From NCBI GenBank assembly GCA_032718475.1, contig JAUCBJ010001989.1, positions 1 through 64,000 on the forward strand: a stretch of DNA of 64,000 nucleotides. Reading direction: 5' to 3'. Positions 37,616-48,600 of the stretch are shown here, in pieces. This DNA is from Nemertoderma westbladi (lineage: Eukaryota; Xenacoelomorpha; Nemertodermatida; Nemertodermatidae). Below the pieces are notes generated by a model. It was not told where the DNA came from. It saw nothing but the letters and a program-made list of their open reading frames with translations, and ran no database searches. Position 1 is the stretch's first letter; every line of letters starts with the position of its first letter. The position numbers and the translations under genes were made by a program.

Positions 37616-38681
37616 CTAAATCTCTGGAAGGCACATTCACAATAATGCTACGTCGGGATCACTGTGTCAAGTATAATCTAACCAGACAATATACAACATT
37701 CGAGGTGTCTTATTCACCCCCCCCCCCCCCCCCCACCAAACACAAAGCAGCCACCGCTTCACAGGGCATTTGTTTTGCTGTGTAGACCATCCTGTACACA
37801 ATCTTGTGCTTTGGCTGCCTCATGGAGATAATGGATGAAACAGTGCATGATTTTGTTGAGAGGACTCTGGAAGGACACTGGACTTGAAGTTGCGTATAAT
37901 TTCGCAAAAGTCATCGGGAATATGGAGTTGTGGTGGGTCAATTTTTCAATAAGCTGGGATAGCATTCTTAATGCAAGTTGTATTGCACCATGCAGATTGT
38001 GACTTGCATATAGTGGCAGCACAATTTTATTGTAAAGCCGGCATAGCAATCTCAATGTGCAGGTTCAATGCATCAGGCCGATTATATTAGTCGTATACGT
38101 GTACTAGGGGAGGGAACAGCCCGGAATTTTTCTAGGGTCCGGTTAAGACAAACAAATTAATAATAGGTATAGAGCATTTAAGGAGGGTCTGTAATTTTTC
38201 AGCGATTTTAGGCGCAATTCACCATTCCAATGAAAACAAAGGTACAACTACGATATTAGCAATAGGCACCCCTATGATATTTTTAGGATGTTATACTTTT
38301 TCTAAGACCTCCTGCGTGCATTTTGGAATACAGTACTCTGGTACAAACTTTATACATTTCTGTCACTCTAGAACACGAGGAGCGCATGGAGGACCTCTAC
38401 CAATGACTTGCCACCTTCTTCCTCGACTAAAACATCCTCATTTGTGAATCCGGAATCCCCATATTGATGCCCCATGGCCTGCCCATAGCCAAAGAAGAAG
38501 ATATGCAACCATCTTTAGAAAATCCACGTACGTGTTTGGAATGTCCCATTTTTTACAGCGAGGTGAAACTTTACTGGAAAAGTTTAAAACGCCTCATACT
38601 ATTTGATTAAAAGACTTGACACAAATAGTTATAATGAGTGCTGATACAGTAAGTAACTTTATACTGCGATTAGGCACATAC
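37616..38681. other. Intron between exons 9 and 10; poly-C run, otherwise nothing recognised
   Basis: Contains an 18-C run at 37717-37734. A minus-strand open frame at 37759-38055 shows no known domain; it may be a transposon relic. No exon with phase-compatible splice sites was seen. Confidence 0.5.
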
Positions 38682-38890
38682 CTGTATTGGTATCCAAGAT
38701 AAAATTCAAAACATGATTCGATGCGACATCGTAATCCAATGATTTAATCAAGGAAATCTTTCCATTGTTATCGACATTGAATGTGTCGCTTGTAGGGTCT
38801 ATATGGTAACCTTCTATAGACGGGTTGGTTGGTAGTTGACCTATCACAGTTCCCGGGGACTCATTCTCTTTAACCGTTATCTCTGGAGAC
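38682..38890 (-). CDS. Exon 9: cadherin repeat
   Basis: The 209-bp exon (phase 2 to 1) has its acceptor at 38892-38891 and donor GTATGT after 38682. It reads ITVKENESPGTVIGQLPTNP, FNVDNNGKISLIKSLDYDVA. The KENESPGTVIG and SLDYD motifs and the F-x-V-D-N-N-G-x-I strand are those of a standard cadherin repeat. Confidence 0.88.
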
Positions 38891-39462
38891 CTTGAAATGT
38901 AGATACAAAAATTGTATGTGATTATTAATGTTTAATATATTATATGAAAATTGTGCTATATATCTATGCTCAAATTCATTAATGATTAATGAACATTGTT
39001 GTTGAATAATCTCACTTCACTTCAGTCACATGTTTCAATATTTCATAAACCCACTTCGCTTGTTCATAAAAGTATTTGCACATGAGACTACAGTAAAATA
39101 AAGTCCTTCTTTATACCCAATATAATAATAATAAAGCTGATCCCTGAATCTAACAAAAACAAACTAAAACTTGGTGAACGGGTGCTGCAGGTATTAGCTG
39201 TTTCAGTTTTTCGTCCATCAAGCTGATTTTTTCGTTTAAAAAATATATTAGGATAAAGATTGATTGAGCTATATAAAGTTGCAGTGACACATATTATAAT
39301 GTAATACAACTTTTCCACTACCATGAAAGTGATCATGATCCACATTATTGTTGAAAAATCAACCTGACATAGCATTTTCCAGAACAAATTGATGGGTTCA
39401 ATGGTGACCATGTGGTTCCGTTTTAATATTTAGTCTTTATTTTCTTCCATAATGCCACTTAC

Positions 39463-39564
39463 CAATTAACGGTGTGTCCATATCCGAGATCGCAAACTGT
39501 AGGCAGGGCGAAATTGAGAAAGTGTTTATCTTCTGGTAGAACCCGGTCTATTTCCACAGATATA
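39463..39564 (-). CDS. Exon 8: end of membrane-proximal-like domain
   Basis: The 102-bp exon (phase 2 to 2) has its acceptor at 39566-39565 and donor GTAAGT after 39463. It reads ISVEIDRVLPEDKHFLNFAL then PTVCDLGYGHTVN. It lies where giant-exon triads switch from MPR to the next EC repeat through a cysteine pair. It has no independent domain signature; the call rests on phase and position. Confidence 0.75.
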
Positions 39565-39955
39565 CTGTAACACAGAAATATGAATACTGAAATCAATTCG
39601 GAAGAAAATTTAGACCAACAACTATGGCTGGAGTCATCCATGTTCACAGTCAACTCATTAGCAGTAAACTATGTTGACAGGTAGTCGAAATAGCTGAATA
39701 AAATATACCACTAATATTGTTTACTGTCAGAATTTATAGGTATTGTGTGTATGCCCTCAACCTACACCAGGAATGAATATGTTGTAATATATTCGTATGA
39801 ATATTTGTATTCAAAATATGCACGGAAATACTTCATAAAATGTGTTCAGGTAGGGTGAGCACATATATAGCAATTATTGAGTATCCTCTACCTGTGTACT
39901 TATAACCAAATGTTAAACAGCAGTTTTCACACTTAAAAAAGGAATTGAACACTAC

Positions 39956-40165
39956 CTTTCGCTAAATGGTAATAATCTTGATTGGATCTGTTGACCGGCT
40001 AGTATTACGGACTTGGTATCCTCCCTAGCATAAGCTACCACAGAAATGGTTGAAGTAGTGGGGTCATATTCGCACTGATCGGTTATGCCGGGAGTAATAG
40101 AAACACCCATCACGTTGACATGCAGCAAAGGTGGACTGCTCTTCTCTAAATAATATCTCAATATC
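39956..40165 (-). CDS. Exon 7: membrane-proximal-like domain
   Basis: The 210-bp exon (phase 2 to 2) has its acceptor at 40167-40166 and donor GTAGTG after 39956. It reads ILRYYLEKSSPPLLHVNVMG, DQCEYDPTTSTISVVAYARE, then KSVILAGQQIQSRLLPFSE. The order (helix, strand, D-Q-x-C, strand, K-x-V-L, helix) matches the MPR-like region of EC blocks A and B (YDQSCNPKAGETTVEFTAVR, DKYVLMSSKQIYTILSS). Confidence 0.82.
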
Positions 40166-40454
40166 CTGGTAAAATTAAAACAAGAATAAGGATGATATTT
40201 AAATAATTAAAACCCTGACAAAAGCTTGTTATAGACATCTAAGTTTAACTTGTCCCATTTACAAGTTCACTTACAGTAAATAAATGACAATTGTTAATGA
40301 AATTTGCCAAAAAATAAAAATATTGTGATACAATTTTGAGCATTAATATTCAAAGTAATAATAATGTACAACCCATTTTATTTCAACAGAAAATAAGTAC
40401 CGAAAAATATTAATTTATTATGTAGTAGATTTATAAGATTATTGATAAACTAAC

Positions 40455-40591
40455 TCAGTTATAAATGACGAACTGCCATGTAGTAGTGCAGCTGATATGT
40501 CAGTCGTAACAGCTAACCGACTATCTCTATTATATCCACAGATACTCAATTCATCATGGTTAGGGGTTGTTACGCCATCACTAACGTCAAC
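40455..40591 (-). CDS. Exon 6: cadherin repeat end and start of membrane-proximal-like domain
   Basis: The 137-bp exon (phase 0 to 2) has its acceptor at 40593-40592 and a GTTAGT donor after 40455. It reads VDVSDGVTTPNHDELSICGY then RLAVTTDISAALLHGSS. It aligns with the region VVDANGHTKNTNANLCIYTD of the giant-exon triads, which identifies it as the EC-to-MPR transition. Confidence 0.78.
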
Positions 40592-40974
40592 CTAGAATGT
40601 GAAATCATTTGAAAGTTAAAATTTTGAACTGTTTAAATGGAGTGGAGTTAATTAATTTAAATTAAACAATAACAGTGGAGCGAAAACCATGTAACTTTTA
40701 AACGCCCATATCTGAGCTATTTTTCAAAGAATTTCGAATTGTGTTACATATTAGCAATCCTTATATGGCCAGCTTTCTATCAGTACCAACAATTAACTAT
40801 AAGATTGAAGAATAACTGCAGTGTGGACAGGTGAACTAACACCTTTTTCAAACGCTTCTAGCTAAATATTGAGAGCATAAATATAAATATATAGAGAATA
40901 TAGTGATAGAGATAAATTCTGGATCACACACGGAGGAGGAAAGAGAGCTACAGCCTATGCTTTCCTAACTTCTG

Positions 40975-41600
40975 TGTCTTTTTTGCTACTCTCTATCCAT
41001 AACCCAAAGTACTGGAAGTCGTCAACTTTCCTTAGTTAATTATTATCAATTGTGGTCAAATTTCCATTAGCTTTAAAAGTCATGAATTCGGTCTTGGCAA
41101 CATTCATATGCAATCCAACCTCCTTCGCAGCCCTCTCCACTTTATTCAGTAGAAGCTGTGCATCTGCTAGCATATTAGAGAGCAGGGCGATGTCATACAC
41201 AAAGTCGGTGTCTGTGACTGTAGTTGCCGGATATCTACTTCTTCTGCGTTCTTGAAGTGTGAATCCCAGATCTTCACCCTTTGTGGCCGTCCTCATTGCG
41301 TAATCCAGCACAATTACAAATAGTAATGGTGCTGATGTGTCACCTTGCAGTACGCCAGCCAGGATTGAGAAGATCTCAGTCTCGCCATCGGGTGAGAGTA
41401 CATACGTATGCTTCTGTGTCACAATATTAGTGTCACAATATAAGAATTCAGGCTAGAGACAAATGCTTCTGTTATTCCATAAGCTCTTAGGTTTTCCAGC
41501 ATTTTACCTCTAAGGATGGAGGTGAATGCTTTGTCCACAATCAGAACTTCAGGAAGGTTCTTTGACTTAATTCCTTCAACCAGCCTCCGTCATAACACTA
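40975..41600 (-). mobile_element. LINE reverse-transcriptase relic, different lineage from copies 1-2
   Basis: Minus-strand fragment in the intron between exons 5 and 6. The reading fragments are IVDKAFTSILRGKMLENLRA, then GVLQGDTSAPLLFVIVLDYA, VTDTDFVYDIALLS and VGLHMNVAKTEFMTF, followed after a stop by KVDDFQYFGLWI. The catalytic ADD is FVYD, so the enzyme is dead. The sequence TKGEDLGFTLQERRR separates it from the 42-kb LINE. Confidence 0.85.
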
Positions 41601-41705
41601 GTATCTGAGCTATTGTTGATATATTTGGTCGAAATTATTAGTTAGAAATGAATGAACCCAGAAATGTACACAATAAATTACTTGTAATGCATAATATATA
41701 CTTAC

Positions 41706-41852
41706 CCCACATACAATGCATGTGGGCTGTAGAAAAGGTGGTGTGTAAACCTCACCAGTTGTCGGATTTATTGAACTAGAGTCGCAACTATGGTCGTTAG
41801 TAGGACTGTAGAGAGAATATGTTAAACTGCTGATGTCATCTTTGTCAGTAGC
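41706..41852 (-). CDS. Exon 5: cadherin repeat middle
   Basis: The 147-bp exon (phase 0 to 0) has its acceptor at 41854-41853 and donor GTAAGT after 41706. It begins ATDKDDISSLTYSL, the classic A-x-D-x-D calcium-site strand of a cadherin repeat, and continues INPTTGEVYTPPFLQPTC. It directly continues the PIATVK of exon 4. Confidence 0.87.
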
Positions 41853-41970
41853 CTGTATTCGGAAACAATAATATTACTAATGAACTCTCTACTATCATTC
41901 TATTTTGTTCAAACTGTGATACAATAAATGTGCCAGTCGTAACAGGATGGGTTTATTCTTCGTATTATAT

Positions 41971-43165
41971 GTACTACTACTACTAGGATCGGCATGCTGC
42001 ATTGCAGCTGCATTTTTAAGAATGCTGTGCCGGCTTGTCAACAAAATTGCACCGCCACAACTCCCTATCACCCATGACATTTGCTAGATCATCCGCATCT
42101 TTAAGGCCAGTGTCCTTTAAGATGCGTCTCAAGAAAGTCATGGGCTGTCCACCATGCTTATTCACTCCATGAGGCTGCCAAAGTACAAGATTATGCACTG
42201 GCTGGTCCTCACGGCGAAAGCAATGTCCTGCAAAGCGGAGGCGGTTTTGTTCTAGTGTCAAGCTTGGGGGAACCAATGAGACACCTCCAATGTTATATAG
42301 TGTCTGGTTGGAGATGTGTGCATTGTACTTGACACAATGAACCCGGCGTAGCATTCTTGTGAATGTGCCATCCAGAGATTTGGTGTCCTCAGCAGTTAGA
42401 GCCCAGCATGGACTCCCATAGAGGAGTACTGGAACTACTGCTGCTCTAAATAATCGGACCTTAAGTTTCCGATTAATTCTCGGTGACTTCCAAATCCTGG
42501 AAAGCCTATTCAAGGCTGCCCATGCCTTTCCCTTACGTATTCGAAGGTCCTCACCTGACTTCCGGATCCATGATCCCAGGTAACAGAAGTCGTCCACATG
42601 CTCAAGCATACCATCCTTTGAGCTTATGCTCATCCGATCAGAGACTTGCTGAGGACTTTCAAAGTTAACGGTCAGAATTTTGGTCTTTCTGGAGTTAATA
42701 AAAAGACCAACACTAGAAGCAGCATGTTCTAATGAGCTGAGGAGCCGTTGGGCTCCCTCTAATGATTCTGAGAGTACTCCTAAGTCATCAGCAAAGTCTA
42801 GATCAGTTAGGTACTTGGCAGGATTTCCTCGACTTCTGGAGCCAGTAGGTGGAGTTATCATCACCCCATCATCATTATGATGATCTAAGGACATGCGTAG
42901 AACATAGTCAACCACAATAATGAACAAGAATGGTGCAAGTGTGTCTCCTTGGAGGACGCCCCATAACACTTCAAATGGTTCTGTGTCACCGTCAACAGTA
43001 GACACAAATGTTGTCGAACCATCGTATACTGATCTGATTGCTGCAATAATTTCATCAGGAATCCCATATAATGAAAGTATGCTGAACATACGTGAGCGAG
43101 AGACTGAATCAAAGGCCTTGAAGAAGTCAACAAAGATAACAGCCAGATGCCTGTCTTTCTTTTTT
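41971..43165 (-). mobile_element. LINE (RTE-like) reverse-transcriptase fragment, copy 2
   Basis: Minus-strand open frame of about 380 codons (stop at 42016; it continues upstream of the first Met). It has VIFVDFFKAFDS (palm motif A), GVLQGDTLAPFLFIIVVDYV, LDFADDLGVLSE (catalytic ADD intact) and HVDDFCYLGSWIRKSGEDLR. The endonuclease end is missing. The 3' tail is GCAGCATGCCGATCCTAGTA with TAG repeats. It sits in the intron between exons 4 and 5, in the host gene's orientation. The intact frame suggests a recent insertion. Confidence 0.92.
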
Positions 43166-43214
43166 GATAATTCTTCATGTGTATTATATGTGAATGTATT
43201 ATATGTGAATGTAC

Positions 43215-43435
43215 CTTAACTGTAGCTATGGGCCCGTAGCTCGCCTTGGAGACTGCAACCAATGAAATAAGACTAGATGGGTCAAAGATGGGTCTCTCAT
43301 CATCAATATTGATTACATAGACATCCAAGAATGTCGTGTAAGAGCATTGCATATTGTTGGCATAAACTTTGACCCTCATTGAAAGCAAAGGTGAAGTTTC
43401 ATAGTCGAGCGGGATAGCCAATACCATTTCCGTAC
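43215..43435 (-). CDS. Exon 4: cadherin repeat end and start of next
   Basis: Acceptor AG at 43437-43436, donor AAG|GTACAT after 43215 (221 bp, phase 1 to 0). It reads TEMVLAIPLDYETSPLLSMR, then VYVINIDDERPIFDPSS, a recognisable LDYE and DxDDxxPxF pair of a cadherin repeat, then the first strands of the next repeat ending PIATVK. A LINE fragment starts about 50 bp inside the following intron. Confidence 0.85.
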
Positions 43436-45142
43436 CTACAATAAAATCCACAATATTAATGTTAACAATTAATTATGGTATGGTAGATCACATAATAGAC
43501 ATTCTCGCAATGCCATAAACACGAAATGTATAAATATAAGATAAAAACTCTAGTTTATTGGCCCCGCTGCACTAATATAGATTGAGACCAATTACCAAAA
43601 ACAAACAAAAAACACTTTTTTATCATTTTCGTTGGGCAAAAAGTAGCAAAGTCGAAAGTGACATCCATGTGTGATCGAACTGGTTTTTCTCCAGATAATT
43701 TTTTGGTTTACAGTTTGCAATGCAAATCTCAATGAAACTAAGTTCAATAGAATAGTTATGAGTAGCGAATCTTGAAATATAATTTGATGGTAAAAAGTAT
43801 TAATGGTAGAAACGAATATACATGGAATAATCGATATTAATTACAACAAACCATGTCCAATCGGTCCACCATTGGGTAAAATTGCAAAAAAATTATTAGA
43901 GTCGATATCACATCCATCAGTATCATCAATGATAGAAACACCATCAAGCAATTCTTTAGGAAATGCATGGGTGAAATCGAACACAATTGAGCATTTTATA
44001 TCATCACACACTGGTGTATTCTCCGGTATGTATAAATCTCTGCAATGAAATACATTAACATTATTCCATTCTATACTTTATACTTGAAACAATGAAATAT
44101 ATTTTATTAAATGTTACTAAAGGTTATTAAATTCGAAAAAGTTACACTTGTTCTTATGCATCATATTATATTATCCTAACGAAACCCCCTTTTTGTATCT
44201 ACCTTTATCTATCTGGTCATCAAAATATATATAAACTAAAGCATTCCAGCTATAGGTGCGGATTTAAATTATATATCGTTAAAAATATATAGCATTAAAA
44301 ATTATTGCATTCGTCTTGTAAATCTGGTTGCCAAAATATACAGCTAATTGTCAGATTCCACCCGATTTTATATTATTTTGTACAATCTTAAAAGATTTTA
44401 GCCCAATACAGAAAAACCATTTTCCCTGTACATGGTATAAACTATGAGTGCAAATAGTTACACTGCACATAAAGTTTGTTGGTATGTAATTTCTGTATAG
44501 AAATTTCTGTGAGTTTAATAGTTTAGACCTAATGGTTTTGTATACTGCTGTACTGCTCAGGTAGGTTTTGACTGCTGTTCATGTTTATGTTTTGTATTCT
44601 AATAATTATTTCGATATATTTTTTGCTAGTTTATTACTCAATAAATTTAACTAACTAACTACTTTGAGCGTCATATGTATCAGATGGTCTAAATCTGAAA
44701 TTAGACTTGAATTTTATATCAGACAGAGTTTAAACCCAACACATCATAATCGTCAACACAACAAGTCATCATCATTACACACTGCAAAATCTGATATTAG
44801 CATTAGAGATACAATACAAAGGAAGATTTTGGTGAATAAAATAACAATGTTGGATATGCCGCACATATAAGAATTAAATTTTATAGAGTTACAGCGTACC
44901 AGCTCTATCATGCATTACTTAAAGCAAGTCAGTAGTCAGAGATATCATTGGGTGATCATCATGTTCACAATCTTGTGCTATGGCAACCTCCTAGCTCGAA
45001 ACACACATGGTGGCCGGCCAATAACACTCCTTCAGCTGCTTTTCAAGCCTATTAATGAATCAGCCTGCTGAATTGTTGCACAATATAACAGGTACTTCAC
45101 AATTCGACCAATTATCTATATAAATATGTATTGTGTACTTAC
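43436..45142. other. Introns flanking exon 3; no repeat or gene recognised
   Basis: Apart from exon 3 (43870-44039) this AT-rich stretch shows no recognisable domain, inverted ends or tandem repeat. Small plus-strand open frames here, such as 43803-44048 (antisense to exon 3) and 44664-44870, are not supported as genes. Confidence 0.55.
43870..44039 (-). CDS. Exon 3: hybrid module/cadherin repeat, first half
   Basis: The acceptor is TTGCAG at 44041-44040. It reads IDLYIPENTPVCDDIKC then GCDIDSNNFFAILPNG. Two donors give the same phase 1: after 43870 (G|GTGGAC) or after 43852 (CATG|GTTTGT, adding six residues). The shorter form aligns better with the cadherin pattern F-A-I-x-P-N-G-T-E; the longer has the better donor. 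The body has the ordinary cadherin PENTP start but follows a Cys-rich linker. Confidence 0.72.
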
Positions 45143-45458
45143 ATGTTTGCAGCATTAACATTACAGCATGTAGGAAGTTTCCCGAATGTTGGTAACACAG
45201 TAGTCGATACAACTGTAGTAGGACATGGCTCTGGTGTAGCAGGACAACTTATTGGTTGAATTGTCGTTGGATCAACATCAATACAATCCACTGACACTAC
45301 GACTGACCCATACCCAACACAACCAGTTCCTTTGCGAACGATAAGTTGGATAAAGGCATCCGTGTCGAAGCAGTTGAGTGGCTTTACCAAAGTAATATGC
45401 CCGTTGTTTAAAGTATAATAGTCTGGAGAAAGTTGAAATTTGTTAAACGGCAAGTATG
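45143..45458 (-). CDS. Exon 2: end of module 35 and linker of hybrid module 36
   Basis: The acceptor AG lies at 45460-45459 and the donor GTAAGT follows 45143 (316 bp, phase 1 in, phase 2 out). The frame joins exactly: exon 1 ends CAT G and this exon adds CA. The product finishes a module body (TLNNGHITLVKPLNCF, YGSVVVSVDCIDVDP) and starts the next linker (ISCPATPEPCPTTV, LPTCCN). This shows that the module family extends beyond the giant exon and that introns can fall within a module body. Confidence 0.85.
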
Positions 45459-45691
45459 CTTAGACTATAAAATTTTCATCATCATATGCTCAAAATATAG
45501 CATGAAAACCAACATAATGCAGCAAAGGTCTGAAAGAAAATATTTCTATACTAATATAGATAGCAGGGCTGCTGATACAGCTAAAACTAATTGTAAATGT
45601 TATATATAAAGTAAGTAGTATGTAACAACATTACTACTGATGGTCAATTAATAATGTAATTTATTTTTCATTAAATTACTAAATAACTTAC

Positions 45692-48600
45692 CATGGTAAA
45701 AATGGGAAGTATCCATAGAAACGAAAACATTCCTTCCTATCCACTCATTTAAATCTAGCAGCAAGATGTCAAAAACCCTTGATGGCACCTCAATTTGTGA
45801 ATTAATTGTTGAGAGCTTGCAGCACTTGAGGGGTAAATTCGTTGTATAAGGAGTTGGAATAGGTATTGTTATAGTAGCAGTACAACTTGTTGCACTATAT
45901 GTAGTTGGACAGGATACCGGTGAAGTTATGGTTGTTGATTCAAAACAGTCAAAATTTATATATACTGATCCATAACTGTGGCAGTTATTATTGGTAAATT
46001 TCAGTTGCAAATAATATTCTTTAGTATTAAAACAGTCCATTTCTTCCAACACAATTATTTTGTTGTCTTTTATAGCAAAATAATTGTTCTTTGAATCTTG
46101 GGTTATAAGATAAACTGAAGGCAGTTCTCCATTAAAAAATGTTGAAATGTCGAATAATGGGGTTGTTGGAGATGTATTTTCTGGAATAGATAATTCAGCT
46201 TGGAATGACGGAATATCACAGCATGGCCTAGGAAGTTTTGTTGCACAAGGAGTTGGAGTAGGTGTGGTTGCAGTAATAGGACATGAAGTTGCTTTATATG
46301 TAGTTGGGCATGATACTGGTGTAGTTATAGTTGATATATCCATGCAGTCTATATTTATATTTACTGACCCATAACTGTTGCAGTTATTATTGGTAAATTT
46401 AAGTTGTAAATAAAACTCATTCATATCAGAACAGTCAAGTTCTTTAATCAAAACTATTAAATACTCATTTAGAGCAATATAATTGTTCTTTGGATCCACA
46501 TATATAAGATTAACTGAAGGAACTTTTCCTTGAAAAACAGTCGATATGTCCAATAATGATGCTGTTGGAAATGAATTATCTGGAATTGATAATTCAGCGT
46601 GAAGTGATGGAATATCACAGCAGTGCCTGGGAAGTTTTGTTGACCAAGGAGTTGGTGTAGGTGTGGTTATAGTAGCAGGGCATGATGTTGCCTTATATGT
46701 AGTTGGACAATATACAGGAGTAGTTGTAGTTGTTGACTCGATGCAGTCTACAATAATATTTACTGATCCAAAGCTGTTGCAGTTATTGTTAGAGAATTTA
46801 ATTTGCAAATAAAACTCTTTAGTCTCGAAACAATCAAGTTCTTTCATCAAAACTAGTAAATACTGATTTAGAGTGAAATAATTGTTCTTTGAATCCATAT
46901 TTATGAGATTAGCTAAAGGCGCTTCCCCTTGAAAGGCATTTGATATGTCCAATAATGATATTGATGGAGAAGCATTGTCTGGAATAGATATTTCAGCATG
47001 GAATGACGGAATATCACAGCATGGGTGGGGAAGTTTTGTAGTATATTGAGTTGGAGTGGGTGTGGTTGCAGTAATAGGACATGAAGTTGCTCTATATGTA
47101 GTTGGACATGATACAGGAGTAGTTATAGTTGATACTTCAATACAGTCTATATTTATATTCACTGACCCATATCTGTTGCAGTTATTATTGGTAAATTTAA
47201 ATTGTAAATAAAACTCTTTCGCATCGAAACAGTCAAGTTCTTTCATCAACACAATTAAATTCTGATTTAGAGCGAAATAATTATTCTTTGGATCCATATT
47301 TATGAGACTAGCTGAAGGTACTTTCCCTTGAAAGACAGTTGATATGTCCAATAATGATATTGATGGAGATGCATTGTCAGGAATAGATATTTCAGCATGG
47401 AATGATGCAATATCACAGCATGGCCGAGGAAGTTTTGTTGCACAAGGAGTTGGAGTATGTGTGGTTGCAGTAATAGGACATGAAGTTGCTCTATATGAAG
47501 TTGGGCATGATACAGGAGTAGTTATAGTTGATATTTCAATGCAGTCTAGAATTATATTCACTGAACCATAACTGTTGCAGTTATTATTGGTAAATTTAAG
47601 TTGTAAATAAAACTCTTTTGCATCAAAACAGTCAAGTTCTTTCATCAACACAATTAAATACTGATTTAGAGCAAAGTAATTGTTCTTTGAATCTTGGGTT
47701 ATGATATAAACTGAAGGCAGTTCTCCATTAAAAAATGTTGAAATGTCGAATAATTGGGATGTTGGAGATGTATTTTCTGGAATAGATAATTCAGCTTGGA
47801 ATGACGGAATATCACAGCATGGCCTAGGAAGTTTTGTTACACAAGGAGATGGATTAGGTATGGTCGCCGAAATTGGACATGAAGTTGCTCTATAAGTAGT
47901 TGGACATGATACAGGAGTAGATACAGTTGATACTTCAATACAGTCTATATTTATATTTACTGAACCATAACTGTTGCATTTATTATTGGTAAATTTAAAT
48001 TGTAAATAAAACTCTTTCGCATCGAAACAGTCAAGTTCTTTCATCAACACAATTAAATTCTGATTTAGAGCGAAATAATTATTCTTTGGATCTATATTTA
48101 TGAGACTAGCTGAATGCACTTTCCCTTGAAAGAGAGTTGATATGTCCAATAATGATATTGATGGAGATGCATTGTCTGGAATAGATATTTCTGCATGGAA
48201 TGACGGAATATCACAGCATAGGTGGGGAAGTTTTGTAGTATATAGAGTTGGAGTAGGTGTGGTTTCAGTAATTGGACATGAAGTTGCTCTATATGAAGTT
48301 GGGCATGATACAGGAGTAGTTATAGTTGATATTTCAATGCAGTCTAGAATTATATTCACTGAACCATAACTGTTGCAGTTATTATTGGTAAATTTAAGTT
48401 GTAAATAAAACTCTTTTGCATCAAAACAGTCAAGTTCTTTCATCAACACAATTAAATACTGATTTAGAGCAAAGTAATTGTTCTTTGAATCTTGGGTTAT
48501 GATATAAGCTGAAGGCAGTTCTCCTTTAAAAAATGTTGAAATGTCGAATAATTGGGATGTTGGAGATGTATTTTCTGGAATAGATAATTCAGCTTGGAAT

